Source: Alcanivorax profundi (GTDB lineage: Bacteria > Pseudomonadota > Gammaproteobacteria > Pseudomonadales > Alcanivoracaceae). Taken from it: DNA of 64,000 bases. Below are positions 58,922-64,000 of this stretch, one piece after another; the first letter of the stretch is position 1; every line of letters starts with the position of its first letter. The translations under genes were made by a program, and so were the position numbers. Where the stretch lies: positions 558,001 through 622,000 of the forward strand of contig NZ_QYYA01000002.1 of the NCBI RefSeq assembly GCF_003597125.1, read 5' to 3'. The notes under the pieces are model-generated. The model was not told where the DNA came from. It did no database searches and saw nothing but the letters and a program-made list of their open reading frames with translations.

Positions 58922-61084
58922 TTAAATCACTTCCAGACGCGCGTACTGACTGACCAACCATTTGGTGCCGGCGCCGTCGAAATTGATCTGCAAGCGTGCA
59001 TTGGGGCCCTGCCCCTCAAAGTGCAGCACCGTGCCTTCACCGAACTTGGGATGCAACACGCGCGCGCCCAGCACAATACCGTTGGCCTCGGTTTCCCGGA
59101 TCGGCTTGCTGCCACCGCCCATGGGGCGGCTGAAACCGGCGCGGGCACGAATCTCTTCCATGGCCTCGGCGGGAATCTCGCGCAGGAAGCGGCTGGGCGG
59201 GTTGTAGTTTTCGTTGCCGTACAGGCGACGGCTTTCCGCATGGGTCAGGTACAGTTCACGCATGGCGCGGGTCAAACCCACGTAGCAAAGACGACGCTCT
59301 TCGGCCAGGCCACTGGGGTCCTCACTGGAACGCTGGTGAGGAAACAGGCCCTCTTCCATGCCACAAATGAACACCACCGGGAACTCCAGCCCCTTGGCCG
59401 AGTGCAGGGTCATCATCTGCACCGCGTCCTCATGGGCATCGGCCTGACCCTCGCCAGACTCCAGCGCCGCGTGATCGAGAAACGCTGTCAGCGAGTCCAT
59501 CTCGGAATCTTCATCTTCCTCACCGAACTCACGGGTGGCAGACACCAGCTCTCGCAGGTTTTCCTGGCGCTGCTGCCCCTTCTCGCCTTTTTCCTTGCCA
59601 TGGAACGCCACCAGACCACTGGCCTCGATCACATGCTCGGCGGTTTCCCCCAGATTCAGCCCATCACACTGCAGTGCGAGCTGGTCGACCAGATTGAGGA
59701 AAACGGCCAGCGCATTGATCGCCCGGGCAGTAAGCAACTGCTCACTGACAATGGCCTGTCCGGCATCCCACAGCGAGCAACCGCGGGCCTGGGCCACTTC
59801 CCTCAACGTTTCCAGGGTCTTGTTGCCAATGCCGCGAGTGGGCGTATTGACCGCCCGCTCAAAGGCGGCATCTGCATGACGGTTGCTGATCAGGCGCAGA
59901 TACGCCAGAGCGTTCTTGATCTCGAGACGTTCGAAGAAACGCTGCCCCCCATAGATGCGGTAGGGAATACCGGCCTGCAGGAAGGCTTCTTCCAGCACCC
60001 GTGACTGGGCATTGGAGCGGTACAGCACTGCCATTTCCCGGCGCGCGGTCCCTTCCTGGAACAGCTTGTCCACCCGACCCGCCACGAAGCGGGCTTCGTC
60101 CACTTCGTTGAAGCCGGCATACAAGCGAATCGGATCGCCATCGCCACCTTCGGTCCAGAGTTCCTTGCCCAGACGATCGCTGTTGTTATCAATCACCGCG
60201 TTGGCCGCTTTCAGGATAGTGCCTGTGGAGCGGTAGTTCTGCTCCAGGCGGATGGTGCGGGTATCCGGGAAATCACGACTGAACTTGTGAATATTCTCGA
60301 TCTTGGCGCCGCGCCAGCCGTAAATGGACTGGTCGTCATCGCCCACAATGGTCACCGCATTGCCCTCATAGGCCAACAACCGCAACCAGGCGTACTGGAT
60401 GCTGTTGGTATCCTGGAATTCGTCTACCAGAATATGGCGGAAGCGGCGCTGGTAGTGGCCCCGCAGGCTGTCGTTGTCGCGGAATAGTTCCAGCACCCGC
60501 AACAGCATCTCATTGAAATCCACCAGCCCGCCGCGCTCGCAGGCCTCTTCATAGCCGTAGTAAATCTTCTGCATGGTCTGGGCGAACAGGTCGCCGTTCG
60601 CGTCCATGTGTTTGGCACGCAGGCCTTCATCCTTCTGGCTATTGATGAACCAGGTGGCCTGGCGGGCCGGCCAGCGCTGCTCATCCAGCCCCAGCTCCTT
60701 GATCACCCGCTTGATCAAGCGCTGCTGGTCATCGGCATCAATAATCTCGAAGCCCTGGGGCAAACCGGCCTCTTGCCAGTGCGAGCGCAGCAAACGGTGG
60801 GCAATGCTGTGGAAGGTGCCCACCCACATACCCTCGGCGGACATATCCAGCAGCTGCTCGATCCGGCCGCGCATCTCGGCGGCCGCCTTGTTGGTAAAGG
60901 TCACCGCCAAAATACCGAACGGCGAGGCCTGTTCGGTGGCAATCTGCCAGGCAATGCGGTGCACCAGCACCCGGGTCTTGCCCGAGCCGGCACCGGCCAA
61001 TACCAGCAAATGGCGATCATCGGCGGCCACCGCATCGCGCTGGGCCGGGTTCAAACCATCGATAAGGGAAGTCACATCATCCAT
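58922..61084 (-). CDS. uvrD: DNA helicase II UvrD
   Basis: A 720-residue superfamily 1A helicase moving 3'-5', used in nucleotide excision and mismatch repair. Motifs in order: GAGSGKTRV (Walker A, ~31-39), TFTNKAAAEMRGR, VDEFQDTN (Walker B), DDDQSIYGWRGA, QNYRST, TLHSAKGLEFPVVFI and YVGLTRA. The C-terminal HPKFGEGTVLHFEGQG...KWLVSQYARLEVI is specific to UvrD rather than Rep. The start MDDVTSL at 61084 matches family length (~720); the extension to 61255 is in the intergenic region. It is divergent from the PAS-GGDEF-EAL gene. Confidence 0.96.
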   Translation of the reverse strand: MDDVTSLIDGLNPAQRDAVAADDRHLLVLAGAGSGKTRVLVHRIAWQIATEQASPFGILAVTFTNKAAAEMRGRIEQLLDMSAEGMWVGTFHSIAHRLLRSHWQEAGLPQGFEIIDADDQQRLIKRVIKELGLDEQRWPARQATWFINSQKDEGLRAKHMDANGDLFAQTMQKIYYGYEEACERGGLVDFNEMLLRVLELFRDNDSLRGHYQRRFRHILVDEFQDTNSIQYAWLRLLAYEGNAVTIVGDDDQSIYGWRGAKIENIHKFSRDFPDTRTIRLEQNYRSTGTILKAANAVIDNNSDRLGKELWTEGGDGDPIRLYAGFNEVDEARFVAGRVDKLFQEGTARREMAVLYRSNAQSRVLEEAFLQAGIPYRIYGGQRFFERLEIKNALAYLRLISNRHADAAFERAVNTPTRGIGNKTLETLREVAQARGCSLWDAGQAIVSEQLLTARAINALAVFLNLVDQLALQCDGLNLGETAEHVIEASGLVAFHGKEKGEKGQQRQENLRELVSATREFGEEDEDSEMDSLTAFLDHAALESGEGQADAHEDAVQMMTLHSAKGLEFPVVFICGMEEGLFPHQRSSEDPSGLAEERRLCYVGLTRAMRELYLTHAESRRLYGNENYNPPSRFLREIPAEAMEEIRARAGFSRPMGGGSKPIRETEANGIVLGARVLHPKFGEGTVLHFEGQGPNARLQINFDGAGTKWLVSQYARLEVI

Positions 61085-61260
61085 GGCGCGGGAGTTTAGC
61101 AGAATGTGGCCCCAAGAAACCCCTGCAGAAAGGGCGTGCTCCTGCAGCCACTGCAAAACCCCTTTCGATAGGCAAATAAAGGCGGTTCCCCTTCTTCCTG
61201 CCGATGGGTACACTGACAAACAAAAACACTCGGCATAAGCGCCAAAGGATAACAACCAAG

Positions 61261-64000
61261 GTGTCTTCGCAGTCTCCGAACAAAACAGTCCACGCCCCTT
61301 TCAAGGGCGTACTCTCTGAACAATGCCAACTGTTGTTCAGTGGTCTCCTCGTGCTGTTTGTGCTGGAGTCACTGAGCGCCGCGGCACTGGCCGGGGTGTA
61401 CTGGAGCACCGAAATCTCACGCACCTTGCTGAGCGGTTGGTTGCTGGCTTTCGTCGTAGTTCAAATCCTTCGCCTTCCGCTGCTGTTTGTATGCCGCCAG
61501 CGGCTCTTACGCGACGAAATTACCCCCACCTGTCGGCTGAGGCTGTCCATTCTGGCCTTGAGCACCCCCCTGCTGATTGGCATGGCCGGCTATCTTTTCA
61601 ATCCTGTGGAACTGCTTTTCCGCCCGGATTTGCTCAGTGTCCAGTTACTCTGCGCCAGCCTTGGCCTGGGCCTCAGCACCATGGCGCTGGCCGCCTACAG
61701 CAGCCATTTCCCAACGGTTTTCCTGTATCTGGCCATGTTGCTTGGCCCCACCATGTACCGGCTGTCCCAAACTCAGGCAGAGACGGAACTGTCCTTATTG
61801 GTGCTGCTGTCCGTGCTCGGGTTGTTCTTCCTGCTGGCCGCCCGCCGCATTCATAACACCGGGCACCAGGCGATGATGCTGCAAGCCAGTAACCGCTCCT
61901 TGATTGATTACCTGAACCGCGCCCGCAGCGACGCCGAAGCTCTCAACGAGAAACTGGCACAGGAAATCTACGAGCGGAAAGAAGCCCGCCAGCGCCTGCA
62001 GGAAACCAACGAGCGGCTGGAAACCATGGTGCAAGAACGTACCCAGGCGCTGGAGGAGAGCAACCAGGCCCTGGGCGCCACCGGCGAACGGCTGGAACTG
62101 GCACTGGAAGCCAGCAATATCGGCCTGTGGGACTGGATGCTGGACACCGGGCGCAACTACCACACCAATTTCGACCGCCTGCTGGGCTACGACAGCGCCT
62201 ATTTCAAGAATTTCTTCGGTGACCTGGAAACCCTGGTGCATCCGGAAGACCTGACCCGTATCCGCCGGGCCATGGTGTCCCATTTCAAGGGCGACAGCGA
62301 TCGCTACCACGCCGTCTACCGGCTTCGCCATGCCGATGGCAACTGGCGCTGGATCGAAGATGAGGGACGGGTGGTCAAGTGGTCCGAAAAAGGCCGCGCC
62401 ACCCGCATGATCGGCACTCGCCGTGATATCACCGAAGACCGTCAGGCTCAGGAGCAACAACGCCTGGCCGCCACGGTCTTCGAAAACGCCCCCGAAGGGA
62501 TCTTCATCCTCGACCACAAATTCCGCTTCCTGGCAGTGAACGCACGCTTTGAGCAAATCACCGGATATTCTGAATCCATGATGCTGGGCAAGCGGGTTCT
62601 CGACCATGAAGACACCGCCCCCAACCGCGAGACTTATCTGTCCATTACCGCCGCACTCAAGGAAAACGGCTTCTGGGAAGGGGAAATCAACGAACGGCGG
62701 CGTAACGGTGAAATGTTCCCTGAATGGTTGCAGGTCAGCGCCGTTCGCGATGAGCACAAACGGGTGATCCGCTACGTAGGGATGATGTCCGATCTCACCG
62801 CACGCAAGGAAACCGAGCAACAACTGCAGTTTCTGTCCAATTATGACCGCCTGACCGGACTGCCCAACCGGTCCCAGTTCCGCGAACACCTGCACAAGTC
62901 GCTCACCCTGGCACGCCTGAACCGGGAAAAAGTGGCCTTGCTGATGATCGATATGGATCGTTTCAAGCCCATCAACGAATCCCTCGGTCATGAGATCGGC
63001 GATCGTCTGCTCAAAGCGGCCGCAGAGCGCCTTGGCGAGCACGCCGGTGGAGTCGAGAACATGGCGCGGGTCGGCGGCGACGAGTTCACCCTGTTGCTGG
63101 AAAACCATGGCGGCGAAAATGTCATCACCCAGCAATGCCAGAAACTCATTAACGCCATGAAAAAGCCGTTCCTCATCGATGGCCATGAGTTACTGCTGGG
63201 AGCCAGTATCGGGATCAGCCTGTTCCCGGATACCGCCAAAGAAGCGCAAAGCATGATCAATCAGGCCGATATGGCGGTGTATCAGGCCAAGCGCAGTGGC
63301 GGCAACAACTACCAGTTCTATCGCAGTAACATGCGTGTGGCCTCGGTGGAACAACTGGCCCTGGAAACCAGCTTGCGCAAGGCCATTTTCAAGAACGAGT
63401 TTGTGGTTCATTACCAACCGAAAATGGACCTGGCCACCAACCGCATCAATTCTGTGGAAGCTTTGGTCCGCTGGCAGCATCCGACCATGGGCTTGCTGCC
63501 ACCCGCCGAATTCATTCCGCTGGCCGAAGAAACCGGCCTGATCTCCGCCATTGGCGAGCTGGTACTGGAACGCTCCTGTCGCCAGGCCTACAAATGGCAC
63601 AAGCAGGGGCTGGGCGACATCTGCGTCTCGGTGAACCTGTCCGCCCACCAGTTCCGCAAGGGGAATGTGGCCGATATTGTCGACCGGGTACTGTCCAGCA
63701 CCGAGCTCCCCCCCCACCTGCTGGAACTGGAGCTCACCGAAAGCCTGATCATGGAAGACATGGAGCAGAACATCGAGCTGCTCCAGCAACTGCGCACCCG
63801 CGGTATCGAGCTGGCCCTGGACGATTTCGGCACCGGCTATTCCTCACTGAGCTACCTGAAGCGCTTCCCGGTAGACACCCTGAAAATCGACCGGTCCTTC
63901 ATTATGGATCTGGACAAGAGCCCCGACGACGCCGCCATCACCCGCGCCATCATCGACATGGCTCACAGCCTGCAGATGAACGTGGTCGCCGAAGGCGTGG
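61261..64000 (+). CDS. Membrane PAS-GGDEF-EAL cyclic-di-GMP protein (3'-truncated by window edge)
   Basis: At least 913 residues: a membrane domain of six or so helices (~1-200), a coiled coil (~205-285), two PAS/PAC domains (~285-400 and ~405-520), a GGDEF domain with GGDEF at 605-609 and an EAL domain with EAL at 733-735. Catalytic EAL-type motifs SVNLSAHQF, ELTES and DDFGTGYSS are intact, so phosphodiesterase activity is likely; GGDEF is intact as well, but the inhibitory RxxD is absent (GGVE). The gene runs past the window end. The start is the GTG at 61261 with AAAGGA upstream; an in-frame ATG at 61204 lacks a site but is possible. Confidence 0.9.
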   Translation, partial: MSSQSPNKTVHAPFKGVLSEQCQLLFSGLLVLFVLESLSAAALAGVYWSTEISRTLLSGWLLAFVVVQILRLPLLFVCRQRLLRDEITPTCRLRLSILALSTPLLIGMAGYLFNPVELLFRPDLLSVQLLCASLGLGLSTMALAAYSSHFPTVFLYLAMLLGPTMYRLSQTQAETELSLLVLLSVLGLFFLLAARRIHNTGHQAMMLQASNRSLIDYLNRARSDAEALNEKLAQEIYERKEARQRLQETNERLETMVQERTQALEESNQALGATGERLELALEASNIGLWDWMLDTGRNYHTNFDRLLGYDSAYFKNFFGDLETLVHPEDLTRIRRAMVSHFKGDSDRYHAVYRLRHADGNWRWIEDEGRVVKWSEKGRATRMIGTRRDITEDRQAQEQQRLAATVFENAPEGIFILDHKFRFLAVNARFEQITGYSESMMLGKRVLDHEDTAPNRETYLSITAALKENGFWEGEINERRRNGEMFPEWLQVSAVRDEHKRVIRYVGMMSDLTARKETEQQLQFLSNYDRLTGLPNRSQFREHLHKSLTLARLNREKVALLMIDMDRFKPINESLGHEIGDRLLKAAAERLGEHAGGVENMARVGGDEFTLLLENHGGENVITQQCQKLINAMKKPFLIDGHELLLGASIGISLFPDTAKEAQSMINQADMAVYQAKRSGGNNYQFYRSNMRVASVEQLALETSLRKAIFKNEFVVHYQPKMDLATNRINSVEALVRWQHPTMGLLPPAEFIPLAEETGLISAIGELVLERSCRQAYKWHKQGLGDICVSVNLSAHQFRKGNVADIVDRVLSSTELPPHLLELELTESLIMEDMEQNIELLQQLRTRGIELALDDFGTGYSSLSYLKRFPVDTLKIDRSFIMDLDKSPDDAAITRAIIDMAHSLQMNVVAEGV

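Noticed and set aside
58109-60004. Long plus-strand open frame of 631 codons
   Set aside because: It runs antisense to the TRAP receptor and uvrD genes, has the composition of a GC-rich shadow frame and shows no domain.
61795-63186. Minus-strand open frame of 463 codons
   Set aside because: It is antisense to the clearly real PAS-GGDEF-EAL gene and has no protein-family features.
1-64000. CRISPR arrays, tRNA or rRNA genes, prophage, restriction or toxin-antitoxin modules
   Set aside because: No regularly spaced repeats, cloverleaf-like sequences, or recognisable genes of these kinds were seen on either strand.

Overview
The window looks like a chromosomal segment of a marine, hydrocarbon-degrading gammaproteobacterium, most likely Alcanivorax or a close relative. 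The main evidence is an AlkB alkane hydroxylase divergent from an FCD-type GntR regulator (the alkB2 arrangement of Alcanivorax), together with type IV pilus ATPases PilT/PilU, a TRAP transporter, an acyl-CoA dehydrogenase, HMG-CoA lyase-like and thioesterase genes, and REP-like 'GTAGGAGCG/GTGGGAGCG' intergenic repeats. The identification is an inference from gene content only.

Layout. 1-3.3 kb: end of trkA, then trkH (K+ uptake) and a small membrane protein. 3.4-5.4 kb: alkB2 and its divergent regulator, with a candidate operator lying on the alkB2 -35 box. 5.5-11.8 kb: an OsmC-YcaO fusion gene with a coupled small gene, a lipoprotein, and a three-gene export operon (DUF3313-like lipoprotein, OprB-like porin, secreted protein). 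12.2-15.3 kb: a CaCA antiporter followed by an AT-richer array of small exported-protein genes separated by five attC-like sites with no integrase, i.e. a CALIN. 16-22 kb: acyl-CoA dehydrogenase, OsmC protein, a 279-bp MITE, two alpha/beta hydrolases, a VOC protein and an HMG-CoA lyase-like protein. 22-29 kb: a divergent NarL-type two-component system flanked by two large lipoprotein genes. 29-36 kb: thioesterase, diguanylate cyclase, yggS-proC-yggT, pilTU. 36-44.5 kb: AraC regulator, lipoprotein hydrolase pair, and a four-gene operon of exported proteins sharing one short N-terminal signature. 44.5-49 kb: slyX, a yybP-ykoY riboswitch ahead of a Mn2+ exporter (GDT1 family), yaeQ and the arsR-arsC-acr3-arsH operon. 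49-55 kb: pstS-pstC-pstA-pstB-phoU. 55-64 kb: TRAP permeases, yciA, the TRAP binding protein on the other strand, uvrD and the start of a PAS-GGDEF-EAL protein.

The observations I consider most worth a second look are: (1) the integrase-less cassette array, in which two of four cassette genes are frameshifted exactly within their signal peptides, next to a DUF3313-like lipoprotein gene with an amber codon at codon 4 of its signal peptide; (2) the four-gene operon at 38.9-44.5 kb, whose products share an N-terminal 'L..L.D.EL...G..G' signature directly after the signal peptide but otherwise differ; (3) the FCD-consensus operator TTGTCAAACAA covering the alkB2 promoter; (4) three similar GC-rich palindromes around the two-component system and its flanking lipoprotein genes; and (5) the MITE with 31-bp terminal inverted repeats and a CTTG target duplication.

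No rRNA, tRNA, CRISPR array or phage module was recognised. Start sites were chosen by ribosome-binding site, family alignment from memory and signal-peptide logic, and several longer upstream extensions were discarded.
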